Source of the DNA: Pterois miles
Lineage: Eukaryota > Chordata > Actinopteri > Perciformes > Scorpaenidae
Direction of reading: 5' to 3'
Length of the DNA: 64,000 bases
Assembly: GCA_947000775.1 (NCBI GenBank)
Contig: CAMQGK010000040.1
Coordinates: 1 to 64,000 of the forward strand
Shown here: positions 36,111-49,031 of the stretch, one piece after another
Layout: the number at the start of each line of letters is the position of its first letter
Position numbering within the stretch: position 1 is the first letter of the stretch
The notes under the pieces: model-generated
What the model saw: the letters and a program-made list of their open reading frames with translations, nothing else
Database searches by the model: none
What the model was told of the DNA's origin: nothing
Made by a program: the position numbers and the translations under genes

Positions 36111-38088
36111 TCTGTATTCATTTTTATCATATGTATTGTCTTTGCTGTATCTTCATTATGTTGTTACTCTGTGCTCACCACATGTATTGGACATGTGTCC
36201 ATCCTGAAAGGGGATCCTTCCTTTGTTGCTCTTCCTGAGTTTTCTAACAGTTTTTCTTTCTTCCCTGTTAAAAGTTTTTTGGTTGTGGAGTTTTTCCTTA
36301 TCTGATGAGAGCGTCACATTTAAAGGGCAGAGTGTCGTATCTGTACAGACTGTAAAGGCCCCTGAGGCAAAACTGTGATTTGTGATTTTGGGCTACACAA
36401 ATAAAACTAAGTTGACTTGAAGGGAAGTCAGACAGTATGAGAACACGTCGCTGGTTTTGGTGTTTTCATTGGGTCTGTTGACAATAAGAATCATCCAGAT
36501 AATAGGAACAAGAAAACACTTGCGGTGGCTCCAGTAATATAACTCAGAGCTGTCACACCACTCAGTGAGTAAAGAGGGTCATGTCACCTCATGAGGCAAC
36601 GCCAGAATTAAAAGTCTATCTTTTACACTGCTCTAACAGGATTTATTGGCCATAAAGGTAGCATCATGTAGAATCAGATTACATTTTCTGCTCTCAGTGT
36701 CTGCAGAGAATGATGAAATATCATCTTCAGTGTGATATTATCAATAGAGCCCGTCTACCTGTTTAGTGCGGGACATGCAGTAAAGAACCAAACAGATGCA
36801 GACGGAGTAATATGATGACCAGCATGCAATCACTGACTGTCCCTGTTTGCAGGCAAAACAAATTAGGCGGTGGCTGATACTCATTTGCGTTTGCTCCATC
36901 TTGTCTCATTAACCTGGAGTCTGGCTCAGGCCTTTGTGATATGAAGGAGAATAACCTGGTTGTGTTGTCTGCTGCCTCATCCTCCCTCTTTTCTCGGAGC
37001 TTGTAATGGGAAGATAACGAGGGACACTTGTTAGCTATTCTTTCACCCTCCTCAATCCGTGAAAACAGCGTACAGCGTGCTGCTGTTGTCCAATCAGCCT
37101 CTTCCTGAGCAACACAATTAAACAGCTCCCAGACAGTAAAATGTTTCCATGACGGATGCCACACCATGGAGCACTGATTCAACTATCCACCGGCAACACA
37201 CAGACATGTTTGCAAGCAGAGCGTTTTTCTCTAACTTTGCAAAGGGCAAGCGCTAATCCACCCCGAGAAAGTTCGCTTTGCAGGAGTAAAGGCCACTTAA
37301 AATGTGAAACTGCGACACACAAAAAAAGCATTTAAAGTGAGGCAAACTGTGCCCAGCACTGGAGCTAGCTGGAGGGAGAGGGACAGCTAGCGGCATATAA
37401 TAAGTCACATTTTGGCATTAACATCTTAAAGGCTGCTGATGGGTGAGACGGGGGACAGAGACTGCTCACTGCTCAGTTCATTACCAAAAGCTTTCCTGGA
37501 AGTATTTCCTTATCATATTACAGAAAGCTGATGAAGAAGAAGGAAACTAGAGTGACTGCCTCATGGTTGTATGCCTCCGCTAAAGGCTGGCCCTCATTTA
37601 AGATTTATCAAATCTTAGCAGAAGTGTAAAATGTGAGAATTTTTATTGAGCCCACACATAACAACATGTTCTGTTCAATTTAACAGCTTTATTCCTTTAG
37701 TGTGTGGAGGGCAACGATTCGGTGATCCAACATGACTTTAGTGTGAACAAACATGGCGGACGACGGTTAGGAAGAATTAGTGATGTTAGTTTTTACTTTG
37801 CTGATAACTGATGAAGGATGGATGGATGAAGTCATTGAGACACGTGAAATAAACACTAATCAACTAGTTGTTCCTCCATCTCTGAGCTCCATCTTACTTT
37901 ACGCTTCACCTTTAGCATTAGCTCATGCATTAGCCACGGCCGCCATGATGCCCGTGGCTGTCCTTCCTTCTTCAGTCAGCTTGGTTCTCTATCGTCTGCC
38001 CTCCGGTTCCCCACACACAACAGGATATCCCATCAGAAACGTGTTTCATATTTATGATCTGAAATCAGTGCGGCCAGGATCAAAAAAT

Positions 38089-38229
38089 ATTAGTAAAATA
38101 TGTGAAAATATCCAAAAAATGACAGAAAATTATTAGTAAAATATGTGAAAATATGCAAAAAATGACAAAAAAATTATTAGTAAAATATGTGAAAATATCA
38201 AAAAAAAAAAAGTTAAATATGTGAAAAGT
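38089..38229 (+). repeat. short tandem repeat of about 43 bp, three units
   Basis: Three imperfect units of attagtaaaatatgtgaaaa + tatccaaaaaatgacagaaa. The last unit is cut by an A run. Confidence 0.9.
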
Positions 38230-38940
38230 AAACAAAATAATATGTATTGATGAAGAGGACTTCCTAAGAACATGAACACCATTCAGTCGACCTCTCACTC
38301 ATCTGACTGACGCTCTGTGGCAGCAGGTTACTAACTATTCAACGGTGGTGTACATGTAGAACCAATGACGTGTGGTCAATTGTTGAAGATGAATCTTATT
38401 CAAGTCCAAACTGTTGCACCACAGAGAGGCTAATCAATCCCTCCAGTGACTCAGAGTCTATGTAATCAACACCAATAACTCAACAGCTCTGTTTACATAC
38501 ACTTTCATCTGGTGCTGCAAACAGCTTCATTGATTAACAGACGGAGTTATGGGCTCATTTCCCTGATTACAGCTTTAAGAAAACAGTGGGCCTGCCTGGA
38601 AGTGCTGATTGGGCCTCAGCCTGCGATAAACATACATCCGTCGGAGCGGGAATGAATCCCTCGCTTCTGCAGACTCCACACTTTGTCTTTGCGGCGTGGC
38701 TCCCTATCCATCAATGCAGCTGAAGTGGCTTGTTGCATTAACATCTACTCTCTTCCCTCTATCACAGTGTCACTGCATCACATCATATGTTAAAAGACAG
38801 AATAAAGAGAGACTTATTTATATGAGATTTATGAGTAATTAATATTACAAACAATACTGTTCAGAAAGACTCTCAATGAGTTTTTACCTGGTTAAATAAA
38901 GGATATAAATATATGTATATACTGTATATACAGTATGTAT

Positions 38941-39972
38941 TAGGGCTGTCAGTCGATGAGAATATTCAATTGTCCACAGTGAATTATGATTAATCAAAAC
39001 TTAACTGCACATTTTCTATCTGTTCAAAATGCACCATGGCTGCTACAGTAACTCTCCTGACAGCGAACTGGAGACAGTGAACGCAGCACCGTGGCTGCTA
39101 CAGCAACTCTCCTGACAGCGAACTGGAGACAGTGAACGCAGCACCGTGGCTGCTACAGCAACTCTCCTGACAGCGAACTGGAGACAGTGAACGCAGCACC
39201 GTGGCTGCTACAGCAACTCTCCTGACAGCGAACTGGAGACAGTGAACGCAGCACCGTGGCTGCTACAGTAACTCTCCTGACAGCGAACTGGAGACAGTGA
39301 ACGCAGCACCGTGGCTGCTACAGTGACTCTCCTGACAGCGAACTGGAGACAGTGAACGCAGCACCGTGGCTGCTACAGTGACTCTCCTGACGGAGAACTG
39401 GAGACAGTGAACGCAGCACCGTGGCTGCTACAGTAACTCTCCTGACGGCGAACTGGAGACAGTGAACGCAGCACCGTGGCTGCTACAGTAACTCTCCTGA
39501 CGGCGAACTGGAGACAGTGAACGCAGCACCGTGGCTGCTACAGTAACTCTCCTGACGGCGAACTGGAGACAGTGAACGCAGCACCGTGGCTGCTACAGTA
39601 ACTCTCCTGATGGTGAACTGGAGACAGTGAACGCAGCACCGTGGCTGCTACAGTGACTCTCCTGACGGTGAACTGGAGACAGTGAACGCAGCACCGTGGC
39701 TGCTACAGTGACTCTCCTGACGGTGAACTGGAGACAGTGAACGCAGCACCGTGGCTGCTACAGTAACTCTCCTGACGGTGAACTGGAGACAGTGAACGCA
39801 GCACCGTGGCTGCTACAGTAACTCTCCCGACGGTGAACTGCCGACTCAGTTGTCTGTTGTGTTCATATACTACAGATGCATGCGAGGCGCTAATCTAGTC
39901 GGTTAACGGCTAATAATTGGTTAACGAGGGTCAGTTATCGGTTAAGAAACTTTTTCAAAATTAGCATCCCTA
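38941..39972 (+). mobile_element. MITE-like element carrying the second 55-bp array
   Basis: The left end tagggctgtcagtcgatgag, followed by caattgtccaca, gattaatcaaaac and ctgttcaaaatg, matches the reverse complement of 55830-55932. The right end is aaaattagcatccctaa. The element ends 18 nt from the donor of the exon at 39991-40058. Confidence 0.6.
39036..39842 (+). repeat. 55-bp minisatellite, array 2 (about 15 units)
   Basis: Same unit as at 33238-34377. Array-specific variants include ctcctgacagcgaactggag, seen only here. It lies inside the element at 38941-39972. Confidence 0.97.
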
Positions 39973-39990
39973 AAAACAGCAGCAGCTTAC

Positions 39991-40058
39991 CTGGCCATTG
40001 CGACTCCAAACACACATCCACCAACAATCGACCAGAAACCGATCCATCCTGCATCCAC
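39991..40058 (-). CDS. slc49a4: slc49a4 coding exon, fourth in window
   Basis: A short exon of 68 nt reading [20 protein letters not shown] then M-A plus two bases of a split arginine codon. It is a single transmembrane helix and is nearly identical to recalled human [23 protein letters not shown]. The acceptor is ttctgacacacag and the donor is CCAG|gtaagctg. The downstream intron begins 18 nt before a transposon-like element carrying a 55-bp minisatellite. Confidence 0.93.
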
Positions 40059-41994
40059 CTGTGTGTCAGAAAAGAAGAGGAGGAGGAATGAAGGTTATCC
40101 AGTGTTCAACATGCAGTGTGAGACTGAGGACAGAGACAGAGGAGGCCTGTCAATCACTGCGTCAGCTGCATTTACAGGCAGCAGTGCTACAGCAGCAGCT
40201 GACGTACTTACAGGACGAAGGCCAGCGTACACCTTAAAGCCAGAAGAAAGGACGTTATGGATAAAAGCAGAATCAATATGAGAAAACGCGTAGCAGCGTC
40301 CACACACATAAAACCAAACCAATCAGAGTGTAGCGCCCAGCTGACAGCGTCTCCCAGAGCCAATGAAGGTGTTTGGTTCCCATCAATCTCCCAGAGGCAA
40401 TAACTCAACCAAATCCAACCAGATGGAGGATGAGGCGGCCAGGCAGCAGAATCTGAAGCAGGATCTGATGCTTTCTGCTTAATCACACTCTGCATTGACC
40501 TGTCATGAGTGTCTATAATGAAGTGGAGTGGACCATCAAAGTTATTAAATGTAAAAGGTCTTATGGTTTAGTAAGTGATGAACATCAAAATGTCATCGTT
40601 ATATTTTTTGTACGAAGTTTGTTTGCGTGGCCTGAGGGAGCTTAGCGAGGTGAAACTGAACCGACACCCCGAGTAAACGGAGAGGATCAAAATATTCAAG
40701 CTGTTCTCAGACACCGTTCATAGTGCAATATAATCGGTAATACACTCCAATTCAGTTATATCCCATGAAATCGTGAACCAGGATATATGAATATCAACAA
40801 ATGCTGCGTAGAGGTCGGCTGGGTCAAAACATGAGTTTCACCCAGAAGATGCTGTTTGAACCCAGCGTGAAACCAGAAGTCAACGTTGACTTAACTGTCA
40901 CTTAACTTCTCCACTTCTGTCGTTATTTTAACTTATTTGTCGCATAGCGTCCATATTTAATGCCCAGCCTGGTTTTGTTGTCTATATATAACTATTTGCT
41001 GCTGGACATTCCCAGGAGAACATGTGACAAATGATGAATAACTTTTCATAACATATATAAACCGCTGTATGAGGATACATTAAAAATCTGATTGACAAAC
41101 GTGTTAAAGCGCTCGCTGCCACCTGCAGCAGCTGCTGATGATCTGTGTAGGCTGTGCAGCACTAGTGTGACGGTTTCTAAGGTGTATATACACCGTCACA
41201 TCAGTTAGGAAGCTCAACACAAATTGCTTGCCAATCCATTTAATTTCTGAGATGTAAATGACGGTTATTTCATGTGCAGGTGGAGAGTTAATTAACTGCT
41301 GTATTCTTAGTGCCTTGGAACCCTAAAACAGGCCAGATTTGGAGCGTAATCATGTCTGCTATATTGTGATTGTGTCAATAAGCTGGAGATGACTGGTGTC
41401 TTGTCAGGAAATCCGAGGCTCGACATGTCAACTGGTTTGTTTTCACTAATTCCCTCCCTCTCTATCTCTTGTTAGAAGCCATTTTAAGCCAATGATCAAA
41501 GACCTTATCCTTAGCATTGGTTCTACATGGTGTTCCTCCACCGACTGTAATCCCAGAAAATCCACAAGACAGTCTTTAATAGTGAGGAAGTGCTCCATCT
41601 GAAGGCAGAGCGTCACTCTGATGGAGATAAACAGTGATCCAGAACTTCACAAGTGGTTTTTGCGTGGGAATAATAATTTAAAAAAAAACAGCAATCAAAC
41701 TAAAAGAAGCAGGTTCTGCACTTCTCTGTATTATAAATGGACTCTCTCCATTAAGGGTTTCCTGAGTCATACACTCATTATGGTGATGCTAAGCTCGACG
41801 CTAAATCCTTCAGAGCTTACACAGCAAACGGCAGGAGAGCAGCAGTTTTACAGGATCTGAAACCATCCCAGTTCCAGGTCAGGGTCCCCTTTACACAGAG
41901 TTATTAAGTCTGAGGTTACAACAGAAACAGTCTAATGTACAGGCACAGGTTGTGTTGGTTCAGGACTCAGTTGCAAACTACAGATATAAACCAA

Positions 41995-42176
41995 AACCAT
42001 GGACGCAAACCATGGACGCAAACCATGGACACAAACCGTGGACACAAACCACGGACACAAACCACGGACACAAACCATGGACACAAACCATGGACACAAA
42101 CCGTGGACACAAACCATGGACACAAACCATGGACGCAAACCATGGACACAAACCGTGGACACAAACCACGGACCAC
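41995..42176 (+). repeat. 13-bp minisatellite (about 14 units)
   Basis: The unit accatggacacaa has accgtgg, accacgg and gacgcaa variants. The period of 13 keeps all three frames open on both strands by chance, which explains the overlapping short open frames. Confidence 0.96.
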
Positions 42177-43489
42177 CAGCTGTGAGGTTAAGATCAAACT
42201 AGAGATGTAACCACTTAAAAGATGAGTAGTAGTACTGGCTGTCTCAGGGTATCTGCAAGTTTCAATAAGTCAAGTTTAAGACTTTTAAAGACCGTTTTAA
42301 GACCATCAGAAATGCAATTTAAGACCTGCTTCACATCCATACTGGCTAGAAAGACTGAAAACATCTGGAACATCAGTATGGTCATTGCTGCTATATGACT
42401 GATACCGCTGAATGCAAAGGACAGAAGATGAAAAACAAGGTAGAAGACCCCATTCACGCTCACATTCACACCTACGGGACATTTAGAGTCATCAGTTAAC
42501 CTGCATGTCGTTGGACTGTGGGAGGATTCGAACCTGCGATCCTCTTGCAGGATCTGGTCTGCATAACCAGCACTAACTGGAGGTTCAGGGTGTATCACAA
42601 CAGGCTGAAACAGACCCAGAACAGCATCGGCAGCAGTGTTTCAGTATGGAAATATTATCAGCTAAAGAAAAGCAGGACCACTGAGTTCACCTGCATGTAA
42701 CCACACATTTACACCAAAATGAACAAATTATTGGAAAGCATGAAGACATTAACAGGAAGTTATTTTGCTATCGATGCACTGTGCTTTGGCCCGAGGCTCT
42801 GACTGCATACGTTAAATTACCAGAGAAACAGTCAGACTCAGTAACAAATTTCATGGATGATTGAAGGATAATAAAAGAACACAGCAAAGATTGTTTTGTT
42901 GAAATGAAAGTGCAGAGAGAGGAAGCAGGTCTACATATACATCACATGCTCATCTCTCTGAGCCGTTTTTGGATCCCAATGATTCAACAAATCTCACAGG
43001 AGCAGACTGTAAAACCGGATGTGAGCTTAAACAAAGAGATGTTTGCTTTTCCTCCGTTCGTCCTGACTTGAAGAGCAAACGTCTCCACGCCTGAAGAACA
43101 GTAAAAATGCTCAGAAATCGTCTGCAGCACTCCTCCACCTCACCATGTTTAGACACTCTCCTCTTTCATTTATTCTTTCAGCTCAAAGTTTTACGCCCAG
43201 CGGAAAAACTGCAATTCACCTCACACTTTCATTCCTAACTTACCGTCTTAACTAGCATGGATGAGAGACATGAGGAGGAGAGAGAGAACAAATGAAATCT
43301 AACAGCTTGGTATGCGCTCTGCGAGTCTTCACCGAGTCCAGGTATAAAGACAAAGGTGTGACGAGAAGCGTCTCATCCTCTGTCTGATGATAACCTTGCA
43401 AAGATCCTCCCTTTGTCTTTCAACATACCGCTGTGTCGAGACCTGGAACCTGCAAACTATACAGAGCTCGTTCGCTATCCTGCGCCACA

Positions 43490-45107
43490 CTAGGGCTGTC
43501 GCAAGTAACCGTAATAATCACATAACCACAATAACCGCAATAACCGCAATGACCGCAATGACCGCAATAACCACAATAACCGCAATAACCACAATCACTG
43601 CAATAACCGCAATAACTGCAATAACCGCAATAACCACAATAACCGCAATAACCACAATCAATGCAATCACTGCAATAACCGCAATAACTGCAATAACCGC
43701 AATAACCACAATGACCGCAATAACCGCAATAACCGCAATAACCACAATAACCGCAATAACCGCAATGACCGCAATAACCGCAATGACCACAATCACTGCA
43801 ATAACCACAATAACCGCAATAACCAATCACTGCAATACCACATAAGCTACCCAATCAATACCCTGCAATAACACACTGCAATAACCACAATAACCACAAT
43901 AACCGCAATAACCACAATCACTGCAATAACCACAATAACCACAATAACCGCAATAACCACAATCACTGCAATAACCACAATAACCACAATAACCACAATC
44001 ACTGCAATAACCACAATAACCACAATCACTGCAATAACCACAATAACCACAATAACCGCAATAACCACAATCACTGCAATAACCACAATAACCGCAATAA
44101 CCGCAATCACTGCAATAACCACAATAACCGCAATAACCACAATCACTGCAATAACCACAATAACCGCAATAACCACAATCAATGCAATCACTGCAATAAC
44201 CGCAATAACTGCAATCACTGCAATAACCACAATAACCGCAATAACCGCAATGACCGCAATAACCACAATAACCGCAATAACCACAATCACTGCAATAACC
44301 ACAATAACCGCAATAACAGGAGTTACTGCAATAACCACAATAACTGCAATAACTGCAATAACCACACTATTGACAACCCAACCGCCACATCCTCTTTTTT
44401 TGTGCTACAGGAATGAGTCCTACAACCCAGAAATGAGTTAGCATTTATCACCTCCTGTTCCCTCGTCTGGAGGTCAACAGGTTTTTAGTTAGCTGCATGC
44501 TAACTCCGTCATGGACAGGAAACGTTGTATGGCAGTATGGATGGATGAAGAGAACAGAGCTGACGGAGAGCTAGAGACCACCTTGGAGGAGTTAGAGGAA
44601 GTAGACACCTGGGACTACGGCCGCTTTTCAAAATAAGGTGTTAACAAAGGGAACTGGATCTACAGAATCCATCTATGGAAATCAGACTGATGGATTATAT
44701 TCAGCAGGAGTATAAAACATTACATGTCCCTGATAAATTAAAAAGAAAATCCCACTAATCTGTGAGGGAAACGTCTTTATTCTTTGATTTCTGGGTTGAT
44801 GGATAAAAAATGTAATCAATAATTCCTGACGATGATCCTGATATATTTGACTTCAGGACATCTCTGACTACAGACATGCTGAAAATCACTTTTTCAATTA
44901 CTGGATTCATTTACAGGTTTTACAAAGTAAAAGTCCCTAGAAGTGGATGATTCAACTCCTCCCCTTAAAAAGTTCACAAAATTTGCAATAAATCGTAATA
45001 TTGAATCGCAGCACTTAAATATCACAATATATATCAAATCAGCATGCAGGTATCGTGATAGTATTGAATCAGAAGATGGATGAATCATCCCAGCCCTAAT
45101 ATAACTA
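43490..45107 (+). mobile_element. dispersed element with 9-bp array and conserved 3' part
   Basis: The left end is tagggctgtcgcaagtaacc and the right end is atcatcccagccctaat. The 3' part (44485-45107) reappears at 58005-58703, and an inverted fragment lies at 55400-55530. The 3' part holds a 31-codon open frame seen in both full copies. Confidence 0.6.
43506..44368 (+). repeat. 9-bp minisatellite (about 95 units)
   Basis: The unit caataaccg or caataacca has caatcactg and caatgaccg variants. It is interrupted once near 43825-43875 (accacataagctacccaatc). Long Ile/Thr and Val/Ile open frames over it are by-products. Confidence 0.96.
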
Positions 45108-45671
45108 ATGAAAGCCTCTCCGGCCTGCCTCAGACTGACGACGGTGAGCAGAAATGTAAATGTGGAAACTGATTGGACCCTTCACTAAAATGGACAGAAG
45201 CTCTGAGTAGCTTCAACGAGTGGAAAACAGAAAAGAGAGAGAATGATATTTTTATATTTAGACTCCTTGAAATACGTCTGAAGCTGTGATTATATGGAGA
45301 GAGACAGAGTCTGAGGGTTTGTATTCACAAGAGCGAGTTAATAAACCGGCAGTAAAGTTCAGCTGTCTGGAGGCCCTCTGCTCTATAATACACTTCTCAT
45401 ATTACTACAGGAGCCTTGGAGCTAATTATCCCTCAACATCTCCTGTAGTTCAGGTCTGACACTGAAGAGCTTCACCTGGACAATAATAGGCATCGCTCTA
45501 GTTTCTGGAAGGTATTTCAAGAAGCAGCAGCTCTTCATCCCGTTGTTGGTCTCAGTGAGCGGGCTAACCTCGTAGAAAGCGCTAAGAGGTTTTCATAGTG
45601 GGAAAATAAAAGCTGGTCAGTGGACTGACAGGCTCTCATACTCGGCTGCAACTGACGCTCCTAAAGGGTAA

Positions 45672-46602
45672 CTTATGGGGGAAGGAACCTGCCAAAATAA
45701 ATAATAAATCAATAAGCAAATGACTCGATTAATAAATAAATATGCCATTAAATGCAGTAAAAACAATATTAGAAATAAATGTAGTCATTAATTAATTGAT
45801 AAAATGTGACATAAATTGATATTTTGGTTTTAATTTTCTTCCTTTTATTGTTGTATTAATTCCCTTATTTCCTCATTATTTCTGTTTCATTTTCCACTTT
45901 ATTTATTTATTCTTATACATCCACGATCGTGGGGTGTCTCTGACACACATTCAGAAATGCATAAAGAAATTTAAAAACAAAAGAATACAGGAATAAATAA
46001 CTTTGGGGAAATAAATAAGGGGTGAAATGCAAAGGGAAAATGCATAAATTAATACATTTTTAAAAAATTATTTAATACATAAATAAGCTGATTTATTTAA
46101 AAATACATCTAAAATAAATAAAACAAATAAATAAATAAAACATTCATGCAAAAAGTAAATGAATACATTTAAAATTAAAAAATATAAATAAAAAGGATAT
46201 AAATAAATAAATCAGAGGAAGCAACTAAATAAGGGAATTCATACAATGATTATTTATTCATTTATGCAATTAATAAATAGATTAAAAATGCAAAACACAA
46301 TAATTAAAAAATAAATGGTAAATAAATAAATAAATAAGAATTGCAAAAATTAATAAATCTATTTAAAATGTGTAAAAATAAATAAAATGGAAAATTAAAC
46401 ACAAGAGTAAATAAATAAGGGAATTAATACAAACACAAGTAAGAAAATTACAAGAGATATATCAATTTTTGTCACATTATATCAATTAATAAATGACTAC
46501 ATTTATTTTTAATGTTATTTTTGCTACATTTGACAACATATTTACCTTTTATCGAGTCACTTGTTTATTTATTTATTTATTTAGGCAGGTTCCTTCCTCC
46601 AG
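45672..46602. mobile_element. A/T-rich fold-back element with terminal inverted repeats
   Basis: The left end is ggaaggaacctgccaaaata and the right end is tatttaggcaggttccttcc, about 14 bp exact and longer when mismatches are allowed. The inner ends also mirror each other (atgactcgatt / atcgagtcacttg; aaatgtagtcatt / aatgactacattt). Related sequence lies at 5033-5470 and 63838-64000. Confidence 0.75.
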
Positions 46603-47088
46603 ATGAAGACGAGAGAATAAAAGCTGATGAGGATCTTGATTGATTAGATAGATAGAGATAGATAGATTAGATAGATTACTCGTTCCCCGTAGTCCCTATA
46701 CTGTATATACTGTATGTCCCCATAGTGCTGGTCATGGTTTACAGACATGCTCCCGTATTCAGGTCTGATGCATTAAAGGACGAGTCCATCTGCGTCTCTT
46801 CTGTGCTTTTAAAAGGGAAACGCCCTCTCAGGTTGACGCAAGCAGTAGCTGAGTCAACATCAGCTGTGTAGTCTGACTACAAGGGTTAGTTCAGATTTTG
46901 AAGTGGGGTAATCAGTTTATTGTCAATACTGTAAATATTGTTCCTGTTTTTAAGATTTTTATTTTATATTTTATGTCTATTTACTTTTGTTTAGCTTCAC
47001 TGTCCCTTTTTGCTGCTGACGGGGAACTGAAGCGGTTATATGGCTGTCTTCAGAGCCACCAGACTCTTCCCTCTCAGAACAGGGGAGG

Positions 47089-49031
47089 AGCTGGTCTAGT
47101 AGCTGGTCTAGTAGCTGGTCTAGTAGCTGGTCTCGTAGCTGGTCTCGTAGCTGGTCTCGTATAGCTGGTCTAGTATAGCTGGTCTAGTAGCTGGTCTCGT
47201 AGCTGGTCTCGTAGCTGGTCTCGTAGCTGGTCTCGTAGCTGGTCTCGTAGCTGGTCTAGTAGCTGGTCTAGTAGCTGGTCTAGTAGCTGGTCTAGTATAG
47301 CTGGTCTAGTATAGCTGGTCTAGTATAGCTGGTCTAGTAGCTGGTCTAGTAGCTGGTCTCGTAGCTGGTCTAGTAGCTGGTCTAGTAGCTGGTCTCGTAG
47401 CTGGTCTCGTAGCTGGTCTCGTAGCTGGTCTAGTAGCTGGTCTAGTAGCTGGTCTCGTAGCTGGTCTAGTAGCTGGTCTAGTAGCTGGTCTAGTAGCTGG
47501 TCTCGTAGCTGGTCTAGTAGCTGGTCTAGTAGCTGGTCTAGTTGCTGGTCTCGTAGCTGGTCATAGCTGGTCTAGTATAGCTGGTCTAGTAGCTGGTCTA
47601 GTAGCTGGTCTCGTAGCTGGTCTAGTAGCTGGTCTAGTAGCTGGTCTCGTAGCTGGTCTCGTAGCTGGTCTCGTAGCTGGTCTCGTAGCTGGTCTAGTAG
47701 CTGGTCTCGTAGCTGGTCTAGTAGCTGGTCTAGTATAGCTGGTCTAGTATAGCTGGTCTAGTAGCTGGTCTAGTAGCTGGTCTCGTAGCTGGTCTAGTAG
47801 CTGGTCTAGTAGCTGGTCTCGTAGCTGGTCTCGTAGCTGGTCTCGTAGCTGGTCTCGTAGCTGGTCTAGTAGCTGGTCTAGTAGCTGGTCTCGTAGCTGG
47901 TCTAGTAGCTGGTCTAGTAGCTGGTCTAGTAGCTGGTCTCGTAGCTGGTCTAGTAGCTGGTCTAGTAGCTGGTCTAGTAGCTGGTCTCGTAGCTGGTCTC
48001 ATAGCTGGTCTAGTGCTGTCTATAGCTGGTCTAGTAGCTGGTCTCGTAGCTGGTCTAGTAGCTGGTCTAGTAGCTGGTCTCGTAGCTGGTCTCGTAGCTG
48101 GTCTCGTAGCTGGTCTAGTAGCTGGTCTAGTAGCTGGTCTCGTAGCTGGTCTCGTAGCTGGTCTAGTAGCTGGTCTAGTAGCTGGTCTCGTAGCTGGTCT
48201 CGTAGCTGGTCTCGTAGCTGGTCTAGTAGCTGGTCTAGTAGCTGGTCTCGTAGCTGGTCTAGTAGCTGGTCTAGTAGCTGGTCTCGTAGCTGGTCTCGTA
48301 GCTGGTCTCGTAGCTGGTCTAGTAGCTGGTCTAGTAGCTGGTCTCTTAGCTGGTCTAGTAGCTGGTCTAGTAGCTGGTCTAGTTGCTGGTCTAGTAGCTG
48401 GTCTCGTAGCTGGTCTAGTAGCTGGTCTCGTAGCTGGTCTAGTAGCTGGTCTCGTAGCTGGTCTCGTAGCTGGTCTCGTAGCTGGTCTAGTAGCTGGTCT
48501 CGTAGCTGGTCTAGTAGCTGGTCTCGTAGCTGGTCTAGTAGCTGGTCTCGTAGCTGGTCTCGTAGCTGGTCTAGTAGCTGGTCTAGTAGCTGGTCTAGTA
48601 GCTGGTCTCGTAGCTGGTCTCGTAGCTGGTCTAGTAGCTGGTCTAGTAGCTGGTCTCGTAGCTGGTCTCGTAGCTGGTCTCGTAGCTGGTCTCATAGCTG
48701 GTCTAGTAGCTGGTCTAGTAGCTGGTCTCTTAGCTGGTCTAGTAGCTGGTCTAGTAGCTGGTCTCGTAGCTGGTCTAGTAGCTGGTCTCTTAGCTGGTCT
48801 AGTAGCTGGTCTAGTAGCTGGTCTCGTAGCTGGTCTCGTAGCTGGTCTCGTAGCTGGTCTAGTAGCTGGTCTCATAGCTGGTCTCGTAGCTGGTCTAGTA
48901 GCTGGTCTCGTAGCTGGTCTAGTAGCTGGTCTCGTAGCTGGTCTCGTAGCTGGTCTCGTAGCTGGTCTAGTAGCTGGTCTAGTAGCTGGTCTAGTAGCTG
49001 GTCTCGTAGCTGGTCTAGTAGCTGGTCTACG
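47089..49031 (+). repeat. 12-bp minisatellite (about 160 units)
   Basis: The unit is tagctggtctag or tagctggtctcg, with occasional 14-bp units (tatagctggtctag) clustered at 47160-47340, 47560-47590 and 47730-47760. The 14-bp units vanish after 48030, where the array becomes regular and frame stays open for over 1 kb on both strands. Confidence 0.98.

Larger units (their letters stand above)
32190..39990 (-). other. slc49a4: slc49a4 intron (7.8 kb) between fourth and fifth window exons
   Basis: It holds two 55-bp arrays, a 39-bp array, and complex sequence at 32190-33000, 34380-35500, 36110-38080 and 38230-38940. The stretches 36750-37480 and 38440-38790 are low in repeats and could be conserved noncoding DNA. 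No exon was found there. Confidence 0.85.

Noticed and set aside
35512..36305. Three overlapping frames of about 230 codons with repeated Cys/Trp/Gly motifs
   Set aside because: Produced by a 39-bp tandem unit. All three frames are open and no conserved domain is present.
43387..44365. Val/Ile-rich and Thr/Ile-rich open frames that look like membrane proteins
   Set aside because: They derive from a 9-bp repeat. The hydrophobic pattern is a by-product of the unit caataaccr.
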